This document shows positions 53,101 to 61,743 of a DNA stretch of 64,000 nucleotides, piece by piece; the first letter of the stretch is position 1, and each line of letters begins with the position of its first letter. Source of the stretch: an uncultured Prevotellaceae bacterium. Lineage in GTDB: Bacteria > Bacteroidota > Bacteroidia > Bacteroidales > Bacteroidaceae. The stretch covers positions 1-64,000 of the forward strand of contig CACYYG010000023.1 of assembly GCA_902778535.1 (NCBI GenBank), given 5' to 3'. The notes under the pieces were generated by a model. It searched no databases and had not been told where the DNA came from. It saw nothing but the letters and a program-made list of their open reading frames with translations. The position numbers were made by a program, and so were the translations under genes.

Positions 53101-53300
53101 GCGGCTTAGACGAATATCTGTTGCTCGCATGCCACCTGCGGCGCATCGGCGGTCCGTCGTCCATCAATCTTGTCAATGCCGATGCCACAGCGTCAACCGT
53201 CATTTTCGGCATCGGCGGCGACCGTCGTCATTCCCTGTCGCGCGGCATCAACATCATCCGCACGCCTGATGGCAAGACAAAAAAGGTGATGATCAGATAG
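50109..53300 (+). CDS. GH98-like glycoside hydrolase with CBM and C-terminal tail
   Basis: A 1063-residue exported enzyme (signal about 1-22). Residues 25-370 resemble the GH98 catalytic barrel: HPLWFIHVDVWYKADPQKII, DIRPYVCLNLSLSC, WFSCQPASGGHTH, and the acidic NFLGWNYAEQFWGFDE. A GH98 C-terminal beta domain follows (about 380-600), then a CBM6/35-like module (ILIEAEDMDF...YIDQVCY, about 615-755), another beta module and a sorting-like end. GH98 enzymes include endo-beta-galactosidases acting on blood-group glycans and endo-xylanases; which applies is not visible. It follows the HTCS by 29 bases. Confidence 0.75.
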   Translation: MKRLLFALLFGISFFSFSSVAAQTRRPIDNQHPLWFIHVDVWYKADPQKIINLIPEDIRPYVCLNLSLSCQYDKDLNIYKMPQNAFQTYKSWGTVCQQNGMWFSCQPASGGHTHIQDNDMVTFEYFFKKFPNFLGWNYAEQFWGFDEAGDKSSATQTDRWALFAKLVEMSHQYGGLLTVSFCGNIWSHGLNPIGELKRNKDFLNACQKYPENMLFLYKYTTSSCFYNNESVSFGPFISGLTKNYGVRYDNCGWNGAMDAILGKDHGKKYPSAAGIGTVMEQTCVNGGAVWDGPELTWNEECFHEVSQTTVDGYKRRVWARFDNMNGVWNDMFTKIIDGTMYIPSREEVVRKQKIVVINDVNSGSDEDKYATWGNLYDGLYKQSDPFNRGNGQWMDNLCYFKSTGRYGTIPLVTGLYDDVAKAIPVQMKKSQRASKWGTLAKKQADFNAKYPEVSKGDLYVNRYRNQLVTYTPYTYLNKKKRAEAVVPLQYNTCETMVLKYDKLSSGVIREFADHIDFYLNNYRTDTTAVRTDTIIITGCTTEPVLTFAKHKYTKGTAPSALQKYGAESMADTVVVKHCGAVDISISCSGAADRSAMTDAIAITPLPLPNQPELYRGPILIEAEDMDFKNVKNCCTDPYGWYNTVRGHAGNGFVDMGTNSSGALRHQLKLKEGQEGDYVISLRYTCSSKAGKIRMTVNGSQQTVSCEKTAVNEWKWVTVNATLKASTNTLIVTNIGALPMYIDQVCYRPADVAPMTYFVDIKQAEEGTVVADKAEAAEGDTITLTINADQGYSLQELRVVNSVFYTQEKTIDISQLSTASQQQSTITFVMPGDNVTLQPVFKDVSSVAKLDFSGVVAGAIPEGWRCVQENNEVHAYPSNYSLGARTMAGFTGYQGKALYWREEYAEYGKQSGYPLTLEPGDYELTFAMAAWKGSPKYKVSVLEAATGSTIATSETFTAMPNANGSTSANIASATQCSLTFTVGSAANSIIRFTNESRSSGLDEYLLLACHLRRIGGPSSINLVNADATASTVIFGIGGDRRHSLSRGINIIRTPDGKTKKVMIR

Positions 53301-53379
53301 CGTCAGCACGCTACAACAAAACGGTCGCATACCCTTTCCAATTGCCTGCCGTATTCTTTTTTGGATTGATGCCATTTTT

Positions 53380-53462
53380 GTAACCACGCGGGTTACTGAC
53401 AGTAACTCGCGTGGTTACTGTTAGTAACCCACGTGGTTACTGTCAGTAACCCGCGATGTTAC
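53380..53462. repeat. Palindrome array D: four 17-bp units, 22-bp period
   Basis: Units start at 53380, 53402, 53424 and 53446, spacers TGACA, TGTTA, TGTCA. Lies between the convergent GH98 and CotH genes; CATTTTT on the left and CGATA, AAACTTTTT on the right as in array C. The last unit is degenerate. Confidence 0.9.
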
Positions 53463-53498
53463 CGATAATTTCATAAAACTTTTTATAATGCGTCAATG

Positions 53499-55880
53499 CT
53501 ATTTGACGATGAACTTCCTTCCTCCGATAATATAGATGCCCTTTTTGCCGGTCAGTCGGCCATCGGCGGTTCGGCGGGGCAGCTGCACCTGCTGACCACT
53601 GAGGCTGTAGCAGCGGCTGTTGGTGTCGAAGGTGACATCGTCGATGGCAGCGAGGTCGGTCTTGGGTATGAGATATGCTGACTGCAGCTTGATGGTGCTG
53701 CTCCAGTCAACCTTCAGGGCGTTCAGGTGCAGGAAGTCGTCTGTGCGTGGCTCCCCGTTGGTGTCGGGCATGGTGCGCAGGTTGTCGAGGGGTACGACGA
53801 TGGCCTGCAGGTCAGCATCCCAGTAGGGGTCGCTGTCGTTGAACGCTACTACAATTTGCTTCCACGGTCCGTGAGCCACGAGACGGTTGGCAAGTATGCG
53901 CAGTCCGTTGCCTGTGCCGCGCAGCACGAGGCTCTGGTAATTGCTGAGGTCGGCATAGCGGTTTTCTTCTACACCCACAAAGCCGGCTATGGCTTCTCCG
54001 CCACCTACGTTGTAGCCCATCTGCCAGCTGACGCTGACAGGTGTGTCGAGGGGCTGCGCATCGGCTCCGCTGCCGTCCCACTGATGGAACATCGAGGCGG
54101 TGAGCGGCACCCAGTCTTCGGGTGCCTCGAAGTCGTCGATGTTGACGAAGCTCAGGATGCTGTTGAGCACACGGTCGGTGCGCACAGGGAAATACTGGTT
54201 GAGCAGGCGGTTGCGCTCAGCCATATAGTGGTTGTCGACGGTATAGAGCTGTCCTGCCGTCTGCCAGCGGTGAACGTCGCGGCGATAGTCGCCCCAGCGT
54301 GCTGCCTCGGCATAGATGGCGGTCTGAATGGTGTGGTAGAGGCTGTCCCACAGGGCCACGACGCTTTGCTCGCCCAGCAGTCCGTCGTCGGTCAGCAGCT
54401 CCTTGGCGCGTGCCACGTAGCGGCGGGCAAAGGGCGGATACTTGATGAGTGTGTTGAAGATGCCTGTGGGAAAGCCGCCGCTGTTGTTCTTGCCGAGTAT
54501 GTTCTCGTTGGGACTCTCGAAGATGATCTCGCTGTCCCAGCAGAGGAAGCGGAAGCCCTCGCTGTCGGCGCCGCGTCGGCGTATGGCATACCAGTTGTGA
54601 TGGTCCCAGTCGGTATTGCCGGCATACTGGTTGATGAGCATATAGTCGATGAAGGCATCGATGTCGAGCAAGGTGGCGAGCCGTGTGTAGGCTTCGTCGG
54701 GGTCATTGCCGGAGGTATTTCCAACCTCACTGACTGTGGCCAGCATCTCTTCCCAGGCGCTGAGGTCGCCCTCGCTGGCCTCGATATGGTTGCCGCCGTC
54801 CTCCTCAATCTTTACGACGTCGATGTCGGACTTCTTGCCGCCGAGGTGGTCTTTGCCAAACTGTTCGTCCACGCGCTCGGAAAGGTTGTAGAGTCCCCAG
54901 TACATGCCGTTGATGAAGAGGTTGACATAAAGGGCGTTGACGCTGGTGCGGCCTATCTTGCGCTGCATGCGGCGTGCCCACACGTCGCGGGTATATTGTG
55001 CTTTTGTGCGGTTGCCCTCTGCCCAGTGTTGCCATGAATTGCCGAAGTGACAGCGCAGCACCAGCTGGTCGAACTTCGACGGCTCGTCCTCGCCAAACAG
55101 CGGATAAGACAGCGAACTGGGACCATAGTCTTTCTTAAACACCAGACGGAAGGAGTGTTTCGGATTTTTCTCAGCCAGACGCCCGTGACCGCCATGCAGG
55201 CGCAGACCGCAGGAAGAGGTGAAATCGTGGTGAGAGGCTGCTGCTGCGTTGCCGTCGAACATCTCGATGCTGGCGGGCCGCGTCCAGCCGTGGCCGGTGG
55301 CATCGCCTACAGGCGGTCCGGTGAAGATATAGATGCCTCCACGGTCGGGGTCGTTCTCATGGCTGAAGAGATTGTCCTTGTCGGTAACGATGGAGAGGAC
55401 GGGCAGCGACTGCAAACCTTCGATGATGCGAGGACGCACCGCAGGATCGGTGGTCATCTCGGGGTCCATCTCATAGTCGGCTATGGCCGTTCCTGCGATG
55501 GTGGTGTATCTGCCCCAAGTGTCAGGGTAGCCTTCAGGGGTGTTGCTCTGCTGCAGCACATCGTCGACGAAGATATATGTAGCGGTGGTTATGGGTGTGA
55601 TGCGTTCTGTGTTGGTGGTGGCAGCAGCTCGCAGTATGGTGGTTGTGCTCACACTGAGTGGCTGCGTGTAGGGGGTGCTCTGCGGGGTTGGTTCGCTGCC
55701 GTCGAGGGTGTAGCGTATGGTGGCTCCCTCTGGCAATGCCGGCAGCCCCTCGGCATTGGCTATCAGCAATGTGAAGGGCTCTTTGCAGAACCCATGCTGC
55801 TGGCTGAACTGCAACTGCTGTGCAGTGGCACCCAGCGTGAAGAGGAGTAATCCTGCGACAAACAGGCGGCAGCGTTTCAT
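53499..55880 (-). CDS. Exported CotH-like protein with chitobiase/FN3-type N-terminal domain
   Basis: The start is set at 55880 (MKRCRLFVAGLLLF), the beginning of the signal peptide; upstream Mets add an unlikely tail. Residues 25-120 resemble the CHB_HEX_C_1 beta domain (GATIRYTLDGSEPTPQSTPYT). The CotH region follows (about 160-560): SCGLRLHGGHGRLAEKNPKHSFRLVFKK, LYVNLFINGMYWGLYNLSERVDE, INQYAGNTDWDHHNW and CWDSEIIFE. CotH of Bacillus is an atypical protein kinase, and this fold keeps the metal-binding D and N. A beta module and a sorting-like tail (GKKGIYIIGGRKFIVK) finish it. Substrate unknown. Confidence 0.82.
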   Translation of the reverse strand: MKRCRLFVAGLLLFTLGATAQQLQFSQQHGFCKEPFTLLIANAEGLPALPEGATIRYTLDGSEPTPQSTPYTQPLSVSTTTILRAAATTNTERITPITTATYIFVDDVLQQSNTPEGYPDTWGRYTTIAGTAIADYEMDPEMTTDPAVRPRIIEGLQSLPVLSIVTDKDNLFSHENDPDRGGIYIFTGPPVGDATGHGWTRPASIEMFDGNAAAASHHDFTSSCGLRLHGGHGRLAEKNPKHSFRLVFKKDYGPSSLSYPLFGEDEPSKFDQLVLRCHFGNSWQHWAEGNRTKAQYTRDVWARRMQRKIGRTSVNALYVNLFINGMYWGLYNLSERVDEQFGKDHLGGKKSDIDVVKIEEDGGNHIEASEGDLSAWEEMLATVSEVGNTSGNDPDEAYTRLATLLDIDAFIDYMLINQYAGNTDWDHHNWYAIRRRGADSEGFRFLCWDSEIIFESPNENILGKNNSGGFPTGIFNTLIKYPPFARRYVARAKELLTDDGLLGEQSVVALWDSLYHTIQTAIYAEAARWGDYRRDVHRWQTAGQLYTVDNHYMAERNRLLNQYFPVRTDRVLNSILSFVNIDDFEAPEDWVPLTASMFHQWDGSGADAQPLDTPVSVSWQMGYNVGGGEAIAGFVGVEENRYADLSNYQSLVLRGTGNGLRILANRLVAHGPWKQIVVAFNDSDPYWDADLQAIVVPLDNLRTMPDTNGEPRTDDFLHLNALKVDWSSTIKLQSAYLIPKTDLAAIDDVTFDTNSRCYSLSGQQVQLPRRTADGRLTGKKGIYIIGGRKFIVK

Positions 55881-55958
55881 TGGCATCTGTATTTTTAGAA
55901 AGCGGGCAAACATGCCTCGCAGCACATTTGCCCGCAATTGGTTTATAAAATGATGAGC

Positions 55959-58900
55959 TTATTTCCTGATGACCTTTTCGGTAATCACTGAACCGTCGCT
56001 CATGTGCTTCTTCACAATCACAATACCCTGACGGGCAGTGTTGATACGGCGTCCGTTGAGGTCGAAGAGCTCGATGGCGCGAACCTTGGCGGCAGTAGCG
56101 TCGAGCGTCTCGATGCCGGCGAGGAAGTCCTCAAGACCCTTGGCATAGTCGAAGCCGGCGGCAGGTGCAATCAGCGTGAGGTGAATCTCGTTGAATGCGA
56201 ACCATGTGTTCTGACCACTGCTTCTGACACCGATGGTGGCGTTGCCGTCGGTAATGGTGATTTCGTCGCTGAAGATGCGGTTGTTGTCGGTGGCGCCCCA
56301 AGACATGCCGTTGGATACGACAGGCGTCTGGTTGTCGTACTCGCCCTCAGCGGTAGCCGTGGTGTTGACGAATACGAACTCCTGCGGGAAGATCTTGGCG
56401 CGTGCATCTTCGAGTTGCAGTGCATTCTTCTCGTCCTCGGTGATGTCCTCAGGCAGATCCTCGGGCAGTGTGCCGAAGCCTCTGAAGTCGTTGTCGGAAC
56501 GGCGCTCGCCCATGTAGGCGGTCACGCTGTAGATGCCTGCGGGCAGATCGGTAATCTGCTGAGTGAAGGCAATGTTACCCATGCTTGTAATAGCCTCATC
56601 GGCAGGAACAACGTCGGTGGCAAGGTGCGTACCGCCGCCGGCAGTGTACCAGATATCGCCCAGGCTACCCTCGCCGAAGTTGGTGAGTGTCCAGCCGGGA
56701 GCAGCTGTGACATCCTGCTTGCTGGCCTTTGTGACATAGATGTTCGGGTTCTTGATGAACACGGTCATGTCGACAGGCTCGCTGATGGCGGCGCTGGCCT
56801 TCAGGTTGGTGTAGAGCTGCTTGGTGATGGCAATCTTCAGGGTGTTGGCAATCTGGTCGTTGTCGCCCAGCTCGGCATTGGCAGCAACCACGGCAGGATC
56901 GTCCTCGGCAATGCCCAGTGCAAGAGCAGTCTCCACACCTACGCGCAGACGCTCATGGAGTGCGGCGTAACCAGTGGTGTTGTTTGAAGATGCGCCCTCG
57001 GTGAACATGCCAGCCTTGGCAATGATGGCGTTCAGCTCGCTGATGGCAGCGTTCAGCTCGGTATCGTCGGTGATGAGCTTGGGCTCAACAACCTTGACGA
57101 CGGTCTCCACTTCTTCAATGACCTGTGTCTCTTCCTTCACAGTAGCGTACTTTGCGAAGACGGTCTGCATCTCGGCATAGATGGGATCGGCAGCAAACTT
57201 GGTCTCGGCAAACTGCTCGATGGAGGCATACAGCTTGGCAGGTAGTGCGTCGAAGTTGTCACACAGCGTGTGGTGAGCGGTCATGGCATCGGCAGCAGCC
57301 TTCAGCTCGGCAACAGCGGCGGCGAACTCTGAGGGCTGGCAGATGGTCTCGGTGGTGTACTTGTTCACGAGGTTGTTGAGGGTGGTGAATGCCTCGCCGG
57401 CATAACGCTCGGAGGCGTTGGCGTCGCGAACACTCGTGGCGTCGGCCAGAGCCTGCTTCAGTGCCTGCATCATCTCGATGCCCATCACGTTGGGGATGTA
57501 CTGCACTGCGATGTCGCCAATAGCGACAGCTGTGCCATATCCTCCGGGGTTGCCTTCGGCAGTGCAGGGGAAGAACTTCAGCAGATAGTCGTCTTCTTCC
57601 TCGATGGTGAATGGCAGGTCGATGCGTACGGCATCCTTGGAGTTCTTATAGGAAGGCTTTACCTCGACCATCGTCTCCTCGACCAGCTCGTCGTCAATCA
57701 GATAGTAGTTCTTCGAGGTACCGTCGTCTAGGACTCTCACGTCGGGCTCAACAGAATAGAGCCTGGTGACCTGCACCTTCAGCCAAGGATTTTCGCAGTC
57801 CCAGCTGGCAGCGCCCAGAGTGAGATGATAGGTGTTCGGGGTCAGCCTGAGGCGGTACTCTTCCATTGCGCCATAGATGGCGTGGCCGTCGCTTGCGTTG
57901 TTGCGCGGACAGATGTAGGCAATGGCAGGTGTGAAGCCATTGGCACCGGCAGCATTAACAAGGATGCGGCATCCGCCCCACTGTCCTGTCAGGTTGTTGC
58001 GGTCTTCACCTTCCATGTCGAATATCCACGAAGCAGGCACACTGCCATCGCCAGACTCGGCAAAGCCGTCGGTCATGAAGGTTTGCACGGTCTCTTCGCT
58101 GTCCACGTAGCCAAAGCTGTACTTGATGCTTTCCTCGCCTACTTCCTCAAGGAAGTCCTGCTCGGCCTTGATGTTGGAGAGAAGGATTTCGTGCACGCCG
58201 GGTGTCAGATTGCCGGCAGCACGCGTCAGGGTAAGCTCGCTGGCGAAGCCTTCGGCAGGAGCGACGGTCATGGGTGCACCGTCGAAGGTTGCCTTCAGCT
58301 CAGCAATATTCACATTGCCGGAGAACATCACCTTGAAATCGGTCTTGTCGACGGGCAGGTTGATAGAGCCCAGCTCAGGAACGGCACCCACAACCACCGG
58401 CAGCTTGGCCTGGTTGGTGTAGTAGTTGCCCAGTCCTTCCTCATATTTGGCTGCCATGTCTATAATGTCGGGAATGACAGTGCCCTCAAAACGACCGCTT
58501 GCAAACGTCAGCTGCATTGCCGGGTCGGTGGGATTGATGAAAGTGACCTTCACATCGGCTTCATCACCGTCGATAGCATCAGAGATGTCGTCAATAAAGA
58601 GGAACACGCGTGCATCGCCATTATCGTCAAAGAAACTTTCAACAGAAATCAGCTTGATGTCCTTGCCATTAATGGTCAGCTTACCGTTCTCGTTGGGGAA
58701 CAGGATTCGCTCGTTGCCTTTTAAGAGTTCGTTCAGGTTGGTGTTCTTGCCCAGGTTGATGCTTACTACGTCAGCCTCGAAACCTGCCTTGACGTCATCC
58801 ATGGGGTCGTAAATCTTGCCGGAGCCCTGAATCGGGCCTTCAATCTCGACATTCTTGAAATAGCCATGAGTACCCCAGTTCACCTTGATGCAGTTCAGAT

Positions 58901-59807
58901 GGAAATAGGGCAGGTTGAGCGCCTCGATATCAAGAGTAGCAGTGCCATCGCTGCCTATTGTGACTTGATTCTCAACAGTCTGGCCACCGTGCACGTCGGA
59001 ACCTCCCTCAGGCATGGGGGGACGATTGCACAAGACGCGAAGTGTCAAGCCGGGCTCACCGTAGAAATGCATCTTCTTAGTGCCAGTCAAGTCGGCATAC
59101 CACTGCCAGATGACAGACGTATTACCATAGCAGACACCACCGGCATCAAGATTCTTAAAGAAGTTTACTTCGCAGCCGAATGTAGCGCCGTCGCTCCACG
59201 GCTCCGGTTCCTCAATGATCTCGGCATCAAGACCATCGGTAGTCCAGGCATGGAACATCTCGGCCTCGAGCTCTACGCGACCGTCATCGCTGATAAGGCT
59301 CAGCTTGTCGACGGTGACTTTCTGCCAGTTGGCGCCCTTGATGGCATGCAGGTGTGCAAAGCCCTTGTCGGCAACAAGCTGTTTCAAATCTACAGTCAGC
59401 ACGTTGCCGTCGAGCTTGAAATACTTGGCTGACCACACGTCGTCACCTTTAGGATATTCAATGAGGTGTGAGTTTGCCTCATCAGCATTCCACTGACCAC
59501 CGTCAATGTCTCGATTAAGTAATACACGCGGTGTTCCTGCGCTGAAAGTAATCTCTAAAGAGACATAGTCCGAGAGGTCGGCATAATTAATCACACTGCC
59601 ATCGCCGTAAGCCAGATCCGATGGTGTTCCAAGTTCGAAGGCACAAGTTACTGGTGTGTCGCTCTTTTTCTGAGCGTCAGCACCCCAACCATTCCATTCG
59701 AACATCATGTCGGCTGTCAGCGGCACTCGCTTCAGTCCAGCCGATGCATCCATTGCACAAAGTACCATCAGTACTAATGCAACAAAAATACGGTACGATT
59801 TTTTCAT
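55959..59807 (-). CDS. Large secreted protein in the Sus operon, likely surface glycan-binding protein
   Basis: A 1282-residue exported protein (signal MKKSYRIFVALVLMVLCAMDASA). Two related N-terminal beta modules (about 25-170 and 175-330) share the phrases MMFEWNGWGADA / MFHAWTTDGLDA and end with a Leu-His-x-Ile-Lys-x-x-Trp-like strand; the CotH protein downstream carries a similar module (MFHQWDGSGADA). More beta modules follow, with a helical spacer (about 760-900) and a C-terminal jelly-roll ending in a sorting-like tail (ELFDLNGRRINTARQGIVIVKK). Position after susD fits a SusE/F-like glycan-binding protein. No catalytic motif recognised. Confidence 0.7.
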   Translation of the reverse strand: MKKSYRIFVALVLMVLCAMDASAGLKRVPLTADMMFEWNGWGADAQKKSDTPVTCAFELGTPSDLAYGDGSVINYADLSDYVSLEITFSAGTPRVLLNRDIDGGQWNADEANSHLIEYPKGDDVWSAKYFKLDGNVLTVDLKQLVADKGFAHLHAIKGANWQKVTVDKLSLISDDGRVELEAEMFHAWTTDGLDAEIIEEPEPWSDGATFGCEVNFFKNLDAGGVCYGNTSVIWQWYADLTGTKKMHFYGEPGLTLRVLCNRPPMPEGGSDVHGGQTVENQVTIGSDGTATLDIEALNLPYFHLNCIKVNWGTHGYFKNVEIEGPIQGSGKIYDPMDDVKAGFEADVVSINLGKNTNLNELLKGNERILFPNENGKLTINGKDIKLISVESFFDDNGDARVFLFIDDISDAIDGDEADVKVTFINPTDPAMQLTFASGRFEGTVIPDIIDMAAKYEEGLGNYYTNQAKLPVVVGAVPELGSINLPVDKTDFKVMFSGNVNIAELKATFDGAPMTVAPAEGFASELTLTRAAGNLTPGVHEILLSNIKAEQDFLEEVGEESIKYSFGYVDSEETVQTFMTDGFAESGDGSVPASWIFDMEGEDRNNLTGQWGGCRILVNAAGANGFTPAIAYICPRNNASDGHAIYGAMEEYRLRLTPNTYHLTLGAASWDCENPWLKVQVTRLYSVEPDVRVLDDGTSKNYYLIDDELVEETMVEVKPSYKNSKDAVRIDLPFTIEEEDDYLLKFFPCTAEGNPGGYGTAVAIGDIAVQYIPNVMGIEMMQALKQALADATSVRDANASERYAGEAFTTLNNLVNKYTTETICQPSEFAAAVAELKAAADAMTAHHTLCDNFDALPAKLYASIEQFAETKFAADPIYAEMQTVFAKYATVKEETQVIEEVETVVKVVEPKLITDDTELNAAISELNAIIAKAGMFTEGASSNNTTGYAALHERLRVGVETALALGIAEDDPAVVAANAELGDNDQIANTLKIAITKQLYTNLKASAAISEPVDMTVFIKNPNIYVTKASKQDVTAAPGWTLTNFGEGSLGDIWYTAGGGTHLATDVVPADEAITSMGNIAFTQQITDLPAGIYSVTAYMGERRSDNDFRGFGTLPEDLPEDITEDEKNALQLEDARAKIFPQEFVFVNTTATAEGEYDNQTPVVSNGMSWGATDNNRIFSDEITITDGNATIGVRSSGQNTWFAFNEIHLTLIAPAAGFDYAKGLEDFLAGIETLDATAAKVRAIELFDLNGRRINTARQGIVIVKKHMSDGSVITEKVIRK

Positions 59808-59857
59808 AAAAATAGTTGTTTAAATTAGTAAATAGAATTGTTTCTCGATTGTGGGTA

Positions 59858-59865
59858 CAAAGTTA
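59858..59865 (-). promoter_or_regulatory. Internal promoter upstream of the glycan-binding gene, -7 element
   Basis: Minus-strand TAACTTTG in the 171-base gap between susD and the 1282-residue gene. It suggests the gene may be expressed separately from susCD; the -33 is not clear. Confidence 0.45.
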
Positions 59866-59978
59866 CAGCAGATGAGACATTTGGATGATTCCAAATGATT
59901 CTTCTATTTTTCTATTTGTTTCAGAAATCGGGAAAATAGTTTCTTTTCTTTTTGTTTTTGTTTCCATGAGAGTGATAC

Positions 59979-61703
59979 TTATGGTAGTGGCAGGTACCAA
60001 TTGTCGGAATTCATCAGCAGGGTGCGAAGTGCTTCGTCAACAGTGCCTTCGCGACGTGAGACGGCATTGGCCAGATAGGCTGGGTCGTTGCGTCGCAGAG
60101 CCACACGCATCAGGTCGTTGAAACGATAGCCTTCAAAGGCTCCCTCCAGCGCCATTTCCGTGATGATGAGATCTTCAACAAGCGGAATCTGATAGTTGAC
60201 AGTATCCTGACGACTGGCCAGCTGAGTGGCAGGCTGGGGAAGGGTGTAGTATTCGTTGGCATGTGCATCGCCGGAACCTAAGGAGTGGATGCCGAAATAA
60301 CTGCCCTCAAACCTGAAGACTTCGGGATCGAAAGCAACTAAGTTGCCAGCCTGACTCACCTCGACAGAGTCAACACGGTTCTTCAGGATGTCATCGCAGA
60401 TGCCATACTTCAGGATGGCAAAAGCGCTTTGCGGATAGCCGGCGCGGTTCAAGGCTTCGGCATAGCGCAAGTAGATCATTGTGCGGCGATAGAGCGTCAC
60501 CTTTGAAGAAGCAATCTTGTTGATGCGCTGCCTATAAGAGCTGTACTCTGAATAGTCACTCTGCGTGCCAGTGGAAGTGAGACTGTAATTCGAAGAATAG
60601 CGCAAGTCGCCCAGATATTCGCCACGGGTGAAGCCTGTGCGGGGAGCATAGATGGTGTCTTTGGTCGTGGCACCCTGCATGCTCTCTTCAAAACAGTAAA
60701 TCTGGTCGGCAGCAATCCTTGACATGGCCGACGACGGGGTTAGTCCGTAGAAATAGTTGTTCTCGCGGGTCGAGTTGAACAGATTGGGCAGATTACTGAT
60801 ATTACCGCTGAACACCGTCGGTTCCATCGGGATATAGCACAGCACTTCTCTGTCGCCCGTCGGGTTATAGTTGTCGAGTGGTGTGCCATACTGTGTTGAG
60901 TTTGGCCAAATGATACGCTGAGTGCTCATCTGGATGGGGTCGTATCTGTCGGTCAGATAGTCATGATACCAGCGGGCTGCCTCTTGATACCGACCTGCCC
61001 AGAGGCAGAGATCGCCTAACAAGACACGCATGGGGATAAAGAAATCTTCAGAACTCATGCTGTTGATAGAGCCGAAATCAGGCAGGTTCACACCGACAAA
61101 CGGAGTAAGGTCGTTGATGAATGTCTCACAGATTGTCTGGATGTCAGCAGGTGTCTGGCTCATAGCCTCACGGGCTTCCTTCTCGGTCATCAGCGGCTGA
61201 AGGACCAAGGGTACTTTGCCGTAGGCAAGCGCCAGCTGCAGGTAAGTCCAGGCTCGGTAGGACTTGACGACGGCATACTCGCGAAGAAACAGGTTTCTTC
61301 CGCGGCGCTCCATAGCCGTGTCGACATGAGCCAGATAATAGTTGCAATTATTGATGACGGCATAGTAGTCGCTTATCCGGTTATAGCTGTTGGCCTCCTT
61401 GAAATCGAAGGCTGACAAACGCTTCAGGTCGGTAGAAGCAGACAGGGTGGGCAGCATCAAGTCACCGCGCACTTCACCTAAGACGACCACCCGATCAGCG
61501 ATGACCTGCATCTTGTTGAGTATGCCCATCACACTATAGACAGAATCGGTGGCATGGTTTAAGGTGTGGTTCTCTTCAAACTCCACCAGGTCAGACTCTG
61601 TCTCGAGCATGTCGGAGCAGGAGGTCATTCCAATAACCAATAAACAATAACCAATAACCGTTATTCTACTGGTCATTCTTTTTATTATTGAATACTTTTT
61701 CAT
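59979..61703 (-). CDS. susD: SusD/RagB-family outer-membrane lipoprotein
   Basis: Lid lipoprotein that binds glycan fragments and covers the SusC transporter. The signal ends LLVIGMTSCS (Cys about 29); the second Met (residue 10) is an alternative start. The N-terminal SusD-like helices (DSVYSVMGILNKMQVIADRVVVLGEVRGDLM) and TPR-like body with NYYLAHVDTAMERRG and YRAWTYLQLALAYGKVPLVL are diagnostic, ending with GYRFNDLMRVALR and the typical NWYLPLP. Length 574 fits the family. The signal peptide is partly encoded by TTATTGG repeats (about 61630-61665). Confidence 0.92.
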   Translation of the reverse strand: MKKYSIIKRMTSRITVIGYCLLVIGMTSCSDMLETESDLVEFEENHTLNHATDSVYSVMGILNKMQVIADRVVVLGEVRGDLMLPTLSASTDLKRLSAFDFKEANSYNRISDYYAVINNCNYYLAHVDTAMERRGRNLFLREYAVVKSYRAWTYLQLALAYGKVPLVLQPLMTEKEAREAMSQTPADIQTICETFINDLTPFVGVNLPDFGSINSMSSEDFFIPMRVLLGDLCLWAGRYQEAARWYHDYLTDRYDPIQMSTQRIIWPNSTQYGTPLDNYNPTGDREVLCYIPMEPTVFSGNISNLPNLFNSTRENNYFYGLTPSSAMSRIAADQIYCFEESMQGATTKDTIYAPRTGFTRGEYLGDLRYSSNYSLTSTGTQSDYSEYSSYRQRINKIASSKVTLYRRTMIYLRYAEALNRAGYPQSAFAILKYGICDDILKNRVDSVEVSQAGNLVAFDPEVFRFEGSYFGIHSLGSGDAHANEYYTLPQPATQLASRQDTVNYQIPLVEDLIITEMALEGAFEGYRFNDLMRVALRRNDPAYLANAVSRREGTVDEALRTLLMNSDNWYLPLP

Positions 61704-61741
61704 CTTATCAATGTTTATTGTTTAGCGTTTATTGTTTATTG
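61630..61741 (-). repeat. TTATTG heptamer repeats around the susD start
   Basis: Degenerate TTATTGG/TTTATTG units occur both inside the susD signal-peptide codons (61630-61667) and in the gap to susC (61709-61741). Confidence 0.6.
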
Positions 61742-61743
61742 TA

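Noticed and set aside
17147-53462. CRISPR array reading of the palindrome arrays
   Set aside because: Spacers are only 5 bp and nearly constant, the repeats are 17 bp, and no cas gene is present.
53727-55037. 436-residue plus-strand frame antisense to the CotH gene
   Set aside because: Shadow of the GC-rich coding strand opposite; valine/glycine-rich and without motifs, while the minus-strand frame has clear CotH motifs. Similar shadows at 5271-6074, 56004-56987 and 57825-58724 were dropped for the same reason.
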